Positions 8,535 through 18,374 are shown, counted from the stretch's first letter. The stretch is DNA of 64,000 bases from Paeniglutamicibacter sp. Y32M11 (GCF_019285735.1 NZ_CP079107.1:992001-1056000), one strand, 5' to 3'. Translations and numbers: made by a program. The notes: generated by a model not told the origin, from the letters alone.

Positions 8535-11342
8535 TTACCACTGGGTTTTTACTCCGATCCCCGCGGTAGCCTCAACCGGCTCCGTGGCGCTCAACGGCAG
8601 TCCGGTGAATCCGGCACGAACACTGTCGATGAAGTGCTTAGCCCTGATGCTCAGCTGCGTGGAGCCATTGCGTTCGACCTGAAGACGACCCTTGGTGACC
8701 AAGATACCGAGGTCGGCACCCTTCCAGCGGTAGTCACCGGGACCGTAGATGCGCAGGAAGAACGCTTCGGATTCGTTCTGCAGCATGTGCCAGTCCATGG
8801 CGGGACGGCTGAAGACCAACGCGCCGTTGCTGTCCAGCTGATACTGGCCGGTGGCGGGCGTGGCGGTGAGCAATTCGACCGTCTCGGAGGTTTCCTTGAT
8901 GATCATCTGGCTCCACACATCGGCACCCGAAAGCGCTTCCCAGCGTGCATTGATTTCGTCGATGTCCAGGTCGAATTCCACATCCATGTATTCGAGCAGG
9001 TGGAAGAGGAACAACGGCACGTCCGCGTAGGCTCCGGCCGTCACGTTGGTGATGGCCGATGCCCCGGAAATGCGCGGGTTCAGCTCGCCGAGGTAAACCT
9101 CGTCGGTGTCGGTGTCCACCAGAACGTCGACCTCGAAGAAGCCGCGGTAACCCTCCTTCGACAAGCGATCTCCCATGCGCTGGACGAGGTCGGTAGCCCG
9201 GGTGCGCTGGGTGGCGGTGAGGACATCCGGGTGCATCTCATTGCCGCACCATCCACCCTGGTACGGGGTCAGGTCGCTGTGACCCGCAAGCTCGGTGAGG
9301 AAAGGACCCACCAGCGTGCCGGAGCGTGTCAGCACAGCTTCGACGGCCACCGGTAGGTTGTTAATCCGGCGCATCACCTTGATCTGTTCGCCGATGATAT
9401 CGGAGCTGTACTTGTCCCAGTCCGCCTCGTTGGCGATGAAGAAGGTGGTCTTGCCGGAGTCACCGTACGGCGTCTGGACGACCAATTCTTTACCAAGTCC
9501 GGACTCATCTGCCACCTTGCGAAGGGTGGTCCAATCCGTTCCGGTGGTCAATACGTTGGGTACCGACGGAACGCCGGCCTCGTTGCCCAGCTGCGTGGTC
9601 ACGATCTTGGAATCGAGTCGCGAGCGCAGTTCTGCTGGCGGCAGGATCAGATCGTAACCGAGTTCTTCACAGATGTGCTCGGTTTCCGCATCGAAGAAGA
9701 CCATGGCCACCTTCGGCCGCACTCCGGGACGCAAGTCCTTTGTCATGCGTGCTCTGACCTCAGGGTTGAGCAATAGCCAGTTGTTGATTTCTTCGCCCGA
9801 CCCGAATTCCTTGTAAGGCTTGTTCACCGGGGTGAAGACCCGAGCGTGCGCACCATCCCAGGCATCGTAGTAGCTGATGTAGGTAAAGTTGCGTACCCAT
9901 CGGTCAAGACCCAGCAGATTGAACGGCGTGGCACCGATAAAGAAGACCGGTACATCGTTGGTGCGGAAGAAGTGGCGGACCTCGGAGATGTTTCGCACCG
10001 TGTGCAGGGCAGTTTCGGCTGGAACCGTTGGGGCGAAGGCGGCGTCCGTTCCGACGGTGGCCTCGGGGGCCTCTGGGCCGCTTGGTGTTGCCCGAGGCAT
10101 TGGATCGGATTCCGTGATGCTAATCGGCGCGTCAGCCTCTTTGGCCTTCGATGCTGGCACAGTGATGGGTTTTGCTGCGGGGGCCTTGCTGTCCGACTCA
10201 ATCTTTGAAGTGGGCGCGGCTACTGATTTCGCAGTGGCGGGCTTTTCAGACACCACGGTGGCTGCCGTAGCGACCGACGCGGGAGCAACTGTCTGCTTCG
10301 TTGCGGAGGTCTTGGTCGTGGTGCCAGCAGCTACGGTGGGCACCTTAGCCGCAGCGGGCTTGGTGACTGTGGACTTCGGTGCCGTTGTGGCCTTTTCTGC
10401 AATTGGCTTGGTGGCTGCCGCAGTTGTGGCTGCCGACTTCGTCACTGTCGCGGCGGTCTTGGTCGCTGCTGGTTTGGATTCGGTGATAGACGTTTTCTTG
10501 GCTGCGGGGGCCTTTGTTACCGATGCTGCCGTCGAGGTGGCTACTGCTGGCTTTGTAGCTGCGGTGGTGCTCTTGGCAGCTGGCACAGCTGGGGTGCTGA
10601 CCTTGGTTGTGGCAGTGGTTGCAGTTTTGGCGGCTGTCGTCTTCGACGCCGTTGGTGCTGTCGCGGTGGCTGTTGCCGGCTTTGTGGCGGTAGCAGTAGC
10701 GGTTGCGGTTTTGGTGGCTGTCGTCTTTGGTGTCGTCGCTGCCGTAGCAGTGGTTGCTGCCGGCATTGTCGCGGCGGGAGTAGCGGTGGTCGCAGTTTTG
10801 GCGGCTGTCGTCTTTCGAGCCGCTGTTGCTGTCGAGGTGGCTACCGCCGGCTTTGCTGCAGTGGAGGCAGCCGTGGTTGAGCTCTTAGCCGCAGTGCCCG
10901 TGGTCTTGGTTGCAGCCGATTTGGTAGCAGATGCCGTTGTGGGCGTAACCGTCGCTGGCTTTACCTCGGTGTCGCTTTGCTTGTTGCTCGAAAGCGTCGT
11001 CGCTTCTGCTTTTTTCGTTGTTGTCGGCTTTTCAGTTGCTGACTTTGGTGAAACGTTCGCAGCTTGGTTTAGCGAACTCGCCAGGGTAGCTAGTCCAGCC
11101 GCCTTCAAAGGCGTCGTGTTTGGTACCTTTTCGGCGTTGATGATGGAAGTCAAAGTCGACTTTGTGCTTGTGACTCGGGAAGGAGTAACAGTTTGTGCCG
11201 TAGCAGGGGCGGACTTTGAACTCGTCACTGGGGCAACACTGCCGGCCGCCGGGGTTTCTACGGTCGTTGGCATAGCCTCGACCTTCTTGAGCTGGGTCGA
11301 CTGGCCAATCTTTTTGCCATTCTTGTTTGCGCGTGCGGTCAT
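8535..11342 (-). CDS. ATP-grasp ligase with long basic Ala/Thr/Lys-rich N-terminal tail
   Basis: A 935-aa protein in two parts. Residues ~1-440 are a low-complexity Ala/Thr/Lys/Ser/Val tail resembling histone H1 or AlgP-like tails, with internal tandem repeats. Residues ~445-935 are an ATP-grasp domain related to biotin carboxylase and amino-acid ligases. Visible elements are VVQTPYGDSGKTT (nucleotide-binding loop), FFEVDVLVD and YLGELNPRISGAS (Mg-binding E-x-N). No biotin or carboxyltransferase parts are present, so a carboxylate-amine ligase is more likely than a carboxylase. ATG 11342 is supported by AGGAG about 7 bases upstream. It is the first gene of the unit continuing into the serine hydrolase and decarboxylase. 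Function unknown. Confidence 0.75.
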   Translation of the reverse strand: MTARANKNGKKIGQSTQLKKVEAMPTTVETPAAGSVAPVTSSKSAPATAQTVTPSRVTSTKSTLTSIINAEKVPNTTPLKAAGLATLASSLNQAANVSPKSATEKPTTTKKAEATTLSSNKQSDTEVKPATVTPTTASATKSAATKTTGTAAKSSTTAASTAAKPAVATSTATAARKTTAAKTATTATPAATMPAATTATAATTPKTTATKTATATATATKPATATATAPTASKTTAAKTATTATTKVSTPAVPAAKSTTAATKPAVATSTAASVTKAPAAKKTSITESKPAATKTAATVTKSAATTAAATKPIAEKATTAPKSTVTKPAAAKVPTVAAGTTTKTSATKQTVAPASVATAATVVSEKPATAKSVAAPTSKIESDSKAPAAKPITVPASKAKEADAPISITESDPMPRATPSGPEAPEATVGTDAAFAPTVPAETALHTVRNISEVRHFFRTNDVPVFFIGATPFNLLGLDRWVRNFTYISYYDAWDGAHARVFTPVNKPYKEFGSGEEINNWLLLNPEVRARMTKDLRPGVRPKVAMVFFDAETEHICEELGYDLILPPAELRSRLDSKIVTTQLGNEAGVPSVPNVLTTGTDWTTLRKVADESGLGKELVVQTPYGDSGKTTFFIANEADWDKYSSDIIGEQIKVMRRINNLPVAVEAVLTRSGTLVGPFLTELAGHSDLTPYQGGWCGNEMHPDVLTATQRTRATDLVQRMGDRLSKEGYRGFFEVDVLVDTDTDEVYLGELNPRISGASAITNVTAGAYADVPLFLFHLLEYMDVEFDLDIDEINARWEALSGADVWSQMIIKETSETVELLTATPATGQYQLDSNGALVFSRPAMDWHMLQNESEAFFLRIYGPGDYRWKGADLGILVTKGRLQVERNGSTQLSIRAKHFIDSVRAGFTGLPLSATEPVEATAGIGVKTQW
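10621..10814 (-). repeat. Degenerate tandem repeats inside the ATP-grasp gene tail
   Basis: A 23-base element occurs at 10621-10643, 10705-10727 (two mismatches) and 10792-10814, at spacings of 84 and 87 bases (28-29 codons). The repeats stay in frame, so the tail probably grew by unit duplication and may vary in length between strains. They are not CRISPR: the units are translated, the spacers are themselves similar, and no cas gene is nearby. Confidence 0.6.
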
Positions 11343-11422
11343 TGTCCTACTCCTGTTCCTAGGGAATTGTTGAATCTTGTAGTAAATGGCGGAAATCGCG
11401 TTGATCGTCGATTCAAACGTTT

Positions 11423-11438
11423 TTCGTATATATGCGAA
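11423..11438. promoter_or_regulatory. Near-palindrome in the promoter region of the ATP-grasp operon
   Basis: TTCGTATATATGCGAA is a 14/16 palindrome about 85 bases upstream of the ATP-grasp start, in an AT-rich stretch (11343-11470). It could be a regulator site or part of the promoter. No regulator gene lies next to the operon. Confidence 0.3.
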
Positions 11439-11465
11439 GTGCATTGAATCCGAAAAATATGACAA

Positions 11466-13504
11466 TCACCATCCACTTAAGTCTTTTTGCGAGAGGGCAT
11501 CGCAAATTGACTGATTAGGATTCACTAACTCCTTCATCAAGTGTCGCTAGCCTATTTGAATCCCGTGAACACGAAATGTACGTAAGGAGACTGTCAAGGG
11601 TGTGCAGTGGTCGTGAGGAGTTGGGAATTGGGTCACCGAATAGTCTCTGGTGAGCCGGAAAACACCCAGGCCTCGAGCTGTCAGGTTTGCGATCGATGGG
11701 AATTAAATATCGATTCTGACGTGGGATAACTCACTCTCCGGTTGGATCGGAGGGGGTGTTGAACGTACTGAAATGACCGCTAGTCACAGGCCGTCGAGCA
11801 ATGGGGGAGTGGCGGTGATCACGAAACTGGACTGTTTTGAAAGAAGTCAGTATGTGACTAAGTTTTGACGCTTTGCGAAATGAGAAGACTCTGTACTTGC
11901 AAGTAATTACTTGCCTGCTTTTACGTGTCATTGTTCTGTTTTGAGCAGTGACGAGAACTTTGGGTTGAAGTCTTGAAGCGACAGTTTCGTTTCGGCAGCC
12001 ATATTGGCTCGTTTCTGCGATTTTTGTGGACCTAGAACACCAGACCATCAATCGTCCTGAGCCGTAGATTGTCTGACTCAAGAATCTGGAAAGGCGAACA
12101 ATCCTGCGTGCCACCCACGTGTCTGGGTTATGCAATGTACGGGCTTCTGTGAATTGGTGATGGCCGAGTCTGGGGTATCTTAGGATTTATTGCGGAAGAA
12201 ATTGCCGTTAATATTTAGCTTAATTCAAAAAACCAAATTGATCGATCTTTGTGGTCAATGTTCCGTTTAAAGCGGTTCGAATTTCTCCCACGGAATGATG
12301 GAGTTGTCTAAGCTCTACATAACCGAAAAGAAAGTCGATGCGCTACCGGCCCTGCTTCACGCCAGCCCGGCGAACAGAACGTCGAACTAGTGGCAAGAGT
12401 CTCCCACGCCCTTGTTTTCGGTTCCCAGCCAGCCAAGGGACGTGCTGCAGACCGCGATCTTTGTGTCTCTACCGGCAAGCGCACAAGCGCAGCTGTTTCT
12501 GGTGTTGCTGAGACAGAATGTGATCCAGTCGATGTCCGCGGACCTCTTTGGCCTCAGGCGGCCCAGCGTTTCGCGGTTTTACCGCAGACTGGTGCAGATC
12601 ATCGGTGAAGCCTTAGCCACCATGGACCTGAGGAGCTAGGTGACTTGGCCGGGAAATGCACGCTACTGGTGTACGGAAACGGCCTAATTAAACGGCGTTG
12701 CCGCGTCGGAATAACGGAGAAATGCTCTGACAAAACACGCCGCCACAATTGATGAGGGAAGGCTCATGTCGCGGTGCCGGCTGTGGTGCTCGTGCGATGA
12801 GGCCATCGCCCGGAGCACGGGAGGGTCAAGCGGTGGGGTGGGCACCAAGGCGGCACTATGAGTGACACCGCCTTGGCTGACAGATGACGCCCCCATGAAG
12901 CCTTCTGTCGATGCGTCACCATCGACCATTCGGAACCGTTCAGCGTTCGGATTGGTCTGGTCGGCCAGGGGTGGCATTCTCTTGGAAGAATTCGGTGCTC
13001 GCTATTGGCGGGTCGTTGATTGTCTTCGTTCTTTTGGGATTGCATACGCGTAAGTGGGCGTATTAAGTGCCTTTGAAGGAGGCCCCAACCATTGAGGTCG
13101 TGGCCTCTTTCGCATTCTTGTTATGGGCCACCTACGACCGTCTGCGCGAGGCATTGCAAAGGATGTAGGCGAACCGCGAAAGGCCCACTGCACACACCAA
13201 CCTTTTTGTGCTCGGTGCGATCAGTGACAGATTTCCCGCACTCCTGACACTCGAACGGAAAGCTCACGCCGAACCTAGCAACTATTCGGAACGAGGACTG
13301 TCTGCGGAGAAAGTCAAACGAGTCAGTCTGCGTATGAGTGGCATGACTACTCGATGGGAGCAAAGCGATACGACAATAGCCGACCTGTCCATTGGACGGG
13401 GGAAGTGCATGTTGTACTCCGAGCTCATGTTGTACTGCCGAGCATTGGCGCCAGGGGATCCCTCCCGGTCACTGTGAGGTCGTGGAATGCTAGGCACGGA
13501 AGGA
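11466..13504. other. Gene-poor stretch with relatively AT-rich segments
   Basis: About 2 kb with no convincing intact gene on either strand. Open frames here (for example 11731-12135 minus, 13121-13363 minus) have no recognisable domains, no good ribosome sites and unusual composition. The one recognisable piece is a transposase-like fragment near 12412-12639. The region looks like decayed mobile or foreign DNA between the ATP-grasp operon and a lipoprotein nuclease gene. Confidence 0.5.
12412..12639 (+). pseudogene. Transposase remnant (HTH_Tnp_4/IS5-like N-terminal fragment)
   Basis: A 75-codon open frame whose central part, including LFLVLLRQNV and ADLFGLRRPSVSRFYRRLV, fits the helix-turn-helix found at the N-terminus of DDE_Tnp_4-type (IS5-family) transposases. 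The catalytic DDE domain is absent and stops follow at once. A short open stretch from ATG 12298 (ending before 12395) may be an upstream piece in another frame. No terminal inverted repeats were identified. The call rests on motif resemblance only. Confidence 0.35.
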
Positions 13505-14299
13505 TTACTTTGAGGCCGCAGGTCCAATAGTGTTTGTCTTTGCTGCAGAAATCAGTGGAGTGACCTTGGCAGCCTTCTGTTTGGGGCACGATCGAAGAAC
13601 TTTTGCCATCGCGTCCTTCTCTGCCTTTGTCACAGAAAGTGTGTACTTGCGTTTTACGCTGATCTGCGTCGCCACGTACTGGCAACGAAAAGATTTATGT
13701 GGAGGCAACCACTCAGCGGCATTTTTGTATCCCTTAGAACGGTTGGCAGATGCCTCTGAGGCCAGTAGATTGAGCGGATCATTGGCCAGCAGGACGCGTT
13801 GATCTTGGGAAAGCCTCTGTGCGCCGGATATCCAAGCATTTTTCAAGGCCACTGCGTGGTCGATGTCAACGCTGCCGGAATTAACCTTCCAGTTAATTAT
13901 TTGTCCGGTGTATTGGTCCGCCAGCCGTCCGGTGGCCACCGTGCATTTCTTGGCGTCCTTGTAGGTCAGGCGGGTCATGTCGCGGGACAAGATGTCTTGG
14001 CGGGCATCGCACTTATTCCCGTCAGGGTCTTTCCAGCCGTTTCCGAACTTGTCATTGCGGTCATAGCCGGTGGCTGCGGCCTTGCCCTTGACCGTGAGCT
14101 TGGCCAGGGCACCTGATGCCAGCGGGCCATTCAATGCAGGTCCCACTCCGTTGGAGGATCGATCCGTGCTGCTCGTAGGGGTGGCAGAGGCGGAAGGAGA
14201 AACATTTCCCGCGTGAGATGCATATTCGGCGCATCCGCTTAGGGCTGCCACCGTGACTACCAATAGGGCTAGGGTCTTCGTGATGCTTTTGTACTTCAT
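13505..14299 (-). CDS. Lipoprotein HNH-type nuclease (DUF1524/GmrSD C-terminal-like)
   Basis: A 264-aa protein with a lipoprotein signal peptide (hydrophobic residues 8-20, lipobox LSGC with Cys23), then a Ser/Thr linker to about residue 60. The nuclease domain follows: SVDIDHAVALKNAW (His148 as general base, within the DHxVAL motif) and NDPLNLLASEASANRSKGYKNAAEWLPP. These are the His-Asn-type elements of secreted actinobacterial HNH proteins with the DUF1524 fold. It is expected to be anchored outside the membrane and cut nucleic acid, for nutrient use, competition or removal of incoming DNA. ATG 14299 is picked because it puts the signal peptide at the N-terminus. Confidence 0.82.
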   Translation of the reverse strand: MKYKSITKTLALLVVTVAALSGCAEYASHAGNVSPSASATPTSSTDRSSNGVGPALNGPLASGALAKLTVKGKAAATGYDRNDKFGNGWKDPDGNKCDARQDILSRDMTRLTYKDAKKCTVATGRLADQYTGQIINWKVNSGSVDIDHAVALKNAWISGAQRLSQDQRVLLANDPLNLLASEASANRSKGYKNAAEWLPPHKSFRCQYVATQISVKRKYTLSVTKAEKDAMAKVLRSCPKQKAAKVTPLISAAKTNTIGPAASK

Positions 14300-14476
14300 G
14301 CGTGTTGAGGGTACAGACCGTCCTCGGTCATGCACCTATCGCTCCAAACGGGTCTTGCGTTCGACAAGAATCTGTCGGCTATCAGCTCAAAAGGTTACTC
14401 GCTCGGGATCACGAATCTCCGGTTCGACATGGGAAAGACGGTTGAGATCGCTGCCTCCGAGGTAACTTCGCTCACC

Positions 14477-14854
14477 TCATTCGGTGAGAGTGGCGGTGCC
14501 CGCCACGCGCTTAGCCTTCCAGACCAGTACCTTAGCTACGCCGACAACGATCAGCGTTGATCCTGCACCGAGGAGTGCTCCGACCCATGAGCCGATAAAT
14601 AACATCAATCCGCGCAAATCTAGCCCACGGCCGTCGGCAAAGGACGGATCATCAGGAGGTGGAAGAAGTGCCATGGTGATACTCGGGGCAACAAAAGCGT
14701 AGAGAAGTGATGCCATGATGCCGATGAGGGCATACAGGCCAAGAGAACCGGCCGAAGCTCGCTTGTGCACCAATATGCCGATCAGGACGAGCAGCACCGC
14801 AGGAATCACCGTCAGGACACAAGAAGCCAGAAGCTCGATGTCGTCGTAATCCAT
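14477..14854 (-). CDS. Small membrane protein, unknown function
   Basis: A 125-aa protein with three predicted membrane segments (about residues 8-28, 37-58 and 85-108) and a basic cytoplasmic end (KAKR). I do not recognise a family. ATG 14854 is preceded by GGAAGG at a spacing of 10; the upstream TTG at 14872 has none. It lies alone between the nuclease gene and the mannosidase locus. Confidence 0.55.
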   Translation of the reverse strand: MDYDDIELLASCVLTVIPAVLLVLIGILVHKRASAGSLGLYALIGIMASLLYAFVAPSITMALLPPPDDPSFADGRGLDLRGLMLFIGSWVGALLGAGSTLIVVGVAKVLVWKAKRVAGTATLTE

Positions 14855-14928
14855 GGCTTGGGAACCTTCCAACCCTCGAGCAATAAAAATCAGAGTCTAC
14901 TAGTCGATCCTTAGAGGACCTCGGGAGC

Positions 14929-16059
14929 TCATCGTTTGAGCCTCACCCGAAGGGTACGGATTTCGAAGGCACCCAGGGTCAGTTCCACGGCATGCACGTT
15001 GCCCCGAGCGTCAGTTTTTTCGATCCGGGAAGCATCGAGGAGCGGGTCCTCAAGAAGTGAGACGGTCGTAATCTCCGTGACTTCTGCGTTGATGCGCAGA
15101 ACACCGGACGCCCGGCGGCCCAGTGCCTCGTAAACTCGAATGACCACATCTCCGCTGCGATCCATGGCTAACTTCACGCTGGAGAGCAGCACGCCGGCAC
15201 CGCTGAGCTCCACCAATGGATCGAACCCGTGTCTACCGGCAACCGTGCGTGGTGTCATGTTCATGGCGATCCCGGCTTCGGTGGCCGAGGCAATGTCGGC
15301 TCCAATGAGCAGCCCGTAACGATGCAGTTGCGGGCCGTGATCGGTGAACGGGTCGGGGAAGCGTGGGGCGCGGAGTAGGGAAAGTCGCACGGTGGTGGTG
15401 ACGCGTGAGTCGGAGGAATCGCGGGTGACATCGTAGCCGTAGCTCGAATCGTTGATCAGCGCTGTGCCGAATCCAGGCTCTTCGATCAGCACAAATCTGT
15501 GCATGGACGTTTCAAATTTGGCGGCTTCCCAGCTGGTGTTCACGTGAGTGGGCCGGTGCAGGTAACCGAATTGGGTTTCGGCCGTCGAATGCTCGGCACG
15601 AATATCTAGGGGGAAGGCGATCTTGAGAAACTTTTCGGTTTCATGCCATTGCGTTTGTTGGGAAATCGACAGCATTCGACTTCCAGGTGACAACACCAGT
15701 TCTTGGGTGAGGCTGGACTTCGAAAAGCTTCGCCGCAGGATCACACGTGCAGATCCGTCCGGGTCGCGGGTTAAGGACATGGAATCCAGATCGCGTAGAT
15801 CGGTGACGCTGTTGCGGTAGAAGGCATCGATATCCCAGGCATCCCACTTGTTCGGGAAGTCGTGGTGCAGTTGCAGTAGGTTCCCCGGTTGTCCCGGCGC
15901 CATGGCTTCACGACCGGTGACTAGGTCGATCGCCGACGTGATCAGACCTTGGGCGTTGATGTGTACCGAGACCAGTCCGTTGTCCAACGTATAACCGTCT
16001 GCGTGCGGGCTTGCTGTGACCGCGTGGTGGACCATTTTTGGGGCAGCCGCCGGCCGCAC
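14929..16059 (-). pseudogene. GH38 alpha-mannosidase, C-terminal part after a frameshift
   Basis: This frame continues the GH38 gene read from 17972. It encodes ~376 residues of the C-terminal beta-sandwich region of family 38 alpha-mannosidases, beginning APKMVHHAVTASPHADGYTLDNGLVSVHI. The two frames overlap at 15942-16059. Inserting one G at about 16059 (GAG-TGC becoming GAG-GTG-C) joins them into one normal-length protein. No ribosome site precedes the GTG at 16059, so independent translation is unlikely. Either a real disabling mutation or a sequencing error. Confidence 0.75.
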
Positions 16060-17972
16060 TCCACCCGGGGCACATCATCGCGGGGATACGGCGTCGGGTT
16101 GAGAGTCAGCGGAGTTTCACCGGAGCCAACGAGGGCAGTTACCGCCGCGGATATGAGCTTCTCGGTGGCGGCGATAATGCGGTCGTAGTCGGCGACGACT
16201 TCTCGATGCACCCACGCGATAGAGGTGCCAGGAAGAATGTCATGGAATTGGTGAAGTAGCACCTTCTCCCACAGCGCATCGAGCTCCTGATATGGGTAGC
16301 TGGAACCCGTGCGGACAGCAGCCGTGGCGGCCCAGAGCTCGGCCTCCACCAACAGATGTTCGGAAGCACGATTACCGGCCTTGGTGCGATGTTGTGAGGT
16401 CAATGTGCCGCGGTGCAATTCAAGGTAGAGCTCGCCAACCCACACCGGTGGAACGGGTAGCTCGGCTTGGGTGCGCTGATAAAAGTCGTCCGGCCGCTCC
16501 CATCTCACCCGAGGGCTTCCTTCAAGACTCTTGAGTCTGCTGGCGGCCGAGGCCATCTCACGCGTCGTGCCTCCACCTCCATCTCCCCACCCCACCGGTG
16601 CGATGGATCCGGAGACGGTGCCTGACTCACTGAACTGGCTCGAGGCCAGGGCCACTTCACGTGCGGAGAGTTGGGAACTATAGGTGTCCATCGGTGGGAA
16701 ATGGGTTAACACCCGGGATCCGTCGATGCCCTCCCACTCGAAGGTGTGGTGTGGGAAGGTATTGCGCTGGTTCCAGGAAATTTTTTGAGTGAAGAACCAA
16801 TCGAAACCCGCACGGTGCATCAGTTGCGGCATCGCTGCGGAGTAGCCGAAGGAATCCGGTAGCCAAGCTCCCTTGCAATGGATTCCAAATTCCTGCTGGA
16901 AGAAGTTCTGACCGTATAAGAATTGTCGCACCAGAGACTCACCAGAGGGCATCACGGTGTCCGATTCGACCCACATCCCGCCCAACGGCACCAGACGGCC
17001 CCGTGCCACAGCGTCCTTCACGCGCTGATATAGGTCGGGGTATTGCTCTTTAAGCCACTTGTATTGCTGAGCGCTTGACATGCCAAAGATGAATTCGGGA
17101 TCTGTCTCCAACAATTCCAGCACTGAGGAGATGGTCCGGGCGACCTTACGCACCGTTTCGCGGATCGGCCAGAGCCATGCGGAGTCAATGTGGGCATGGC
17201 CGATTGCCGAGAGTACATGTTCGCTGGCACCTGCTGGGGATGCGAGCAGGGGTGCCAGAATCGAGCGCGCACCGGCCGCGGTGGTTGAGATGTCTTGGAG
17301 GTCAAGGGCATCGAGTGCCGCCTCGATCCCCTTGATGATTTTCATGCGTCGTGGGCCGGGAGGCAGCTCTTCTTGAAGTCCTAGGAGGACATCAAGGTCT
17401 GCGGCGAGTTCATAGACCTCGGCATGAAAAATAGCCAGATCCATGCGGGCAGTGGTGTAAAGCGGGTCGGGGGAGGACGTGAGGATGTCGCCCTGCTGTG
17501 TGGGTAGGAACGGATGGTGATCAAGCAGGATGGGGTTTGACGCTGCCTCGATAAAAAATTCAAAGGTCTCGCCACCAAGGGCGGAATCTGTCACCGGGAT
17601 CCATTGATTGCGAGGGTTGATGGACTTAACCGTGGAACCATCACCTCGGTAGACGAGGCCCTCACATTGGAAGCCGGTCATCGATGGATCAAAGCCCAGA
17701 TCGATGAGCACCTCGAGGCGGAAACCAGACCACTGGACAGGGACCTGCCCACGAATTCTGAACCAGGTGGTTCCCCAAGCCGGACCCCACGCACTGCCAA
17801 CCCGGTGCTCGGTGTACTCAAGGCCGAACGCAGCTAACGGACTGATGGGTTCGCCGGGAAGCTGATGAGACATCACGTTCAAGGCCATGGGTTGCTGATG
17901 AATCGCCGGGCGAATCCGTTCGGCCAGCACCCGAGTTGCGCGTGAAATGGTTAGGGACGGGTCATCGTGCAT
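15942..17972 (-). pseudogene. GH38 alpha-mannosidase, N-terminal and catalytic part, frameshifted
   Basis: Family 38 alpha-mannosidase, hydrolysing alpha-mannosides from glycans or oligosaccharides; no signal peptide, so probably cytosolic. After an N-terminal beta domain (to ~residue 245), the catalytic domain shows GHAHIDSAWLWP (His259, His261, Asp263, zinc site), WLPDSFGYS (Asp373, expected nucleophile) and HQFHDILPGTS. The true family sequence runs to ~residue 640 in this frame, after which the reading becomes unrelated until a stop at 15942. The C-terminal domain continues in the frame at 14929-16059. ATG 17972 is preceded by GAAAGG. The divergent neighbour is a BadF-type sugar kinase. 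Confidence 0.8.
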
Positions 17973-18374
17973 GGTTGCCTTTCACTAGCTGAAGTGGTTA
18001 CAAGTCCATCACCGAAACGATGGCTGACAACACATCTTTCGTGTCTCATGCGGGTGACACAGCGTCGTCTTTCTCACCTATTGTCACCCTAGTCGATGGA
18101 CGAATTCCGAGCGGGGTTCGGGGCTAGCGAGTTGCCAACTGAGCCGCTGCAGCCGGCCGAGAAATTCGTTAGATGGGTATCGAGTCCACAGAGTGGTGGC
18201 CTGGTCCTTGAATCATGGAGCGCGGATGTCAGGGCTGGAGTACAGGCAAGGAATTTGTGCTCCCCGCGCGCTGCTGACCGTGACCCTCGAGCCACCGGTG
18301 ATGTAATGGTGGCTGGACGACAGTCGGTAATGACGACACCGTAGATCCGTGAATGACCACGAGTAAAGGACGCC
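17973..18374. other. Divergent intergenic region, mannosidase and sugar kinase
   Basis: About 400 bases between divergent GH38 and kinase genes. It should hold both promoters. Small frames on either strand show no domains. No operator could be defined with confidence. Confidence 0.35.

Noticed and set aside
10621-10814. Regularly spaced repeats considered as a CRISPR array
   Set aside because: The repeats are degenerate, translated in frame as an Ala/Thr/Lys tail, the spacers are similar to each other, and no cas gene is present.
9889-11373. 494-codon open frame on the plus strand, Val/Ala-rich
   Set aside because: It is the antisense of the repeat-rich ATP-grasp tail; low-complexity GC-rich DNA keeps the opposite frame open. 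There is no domain, and the minus frame has a ribosome site and a real ATP-grasp domain.
11731-12135. 134-codon open frame on the minus strand in the gene-poor stretch
   Set aside because: Composition is rich in Ser/Thr/Arg with no recognisable fold, no ribosome site and no neighbour support.
13121-13363. 80-codon minus-strand frame with a CxxC pair, considered as a zinc-finger or transposase piece
   Set aside because: Only one CxxC motif, no wider similarity, and a weak start; likely chance.
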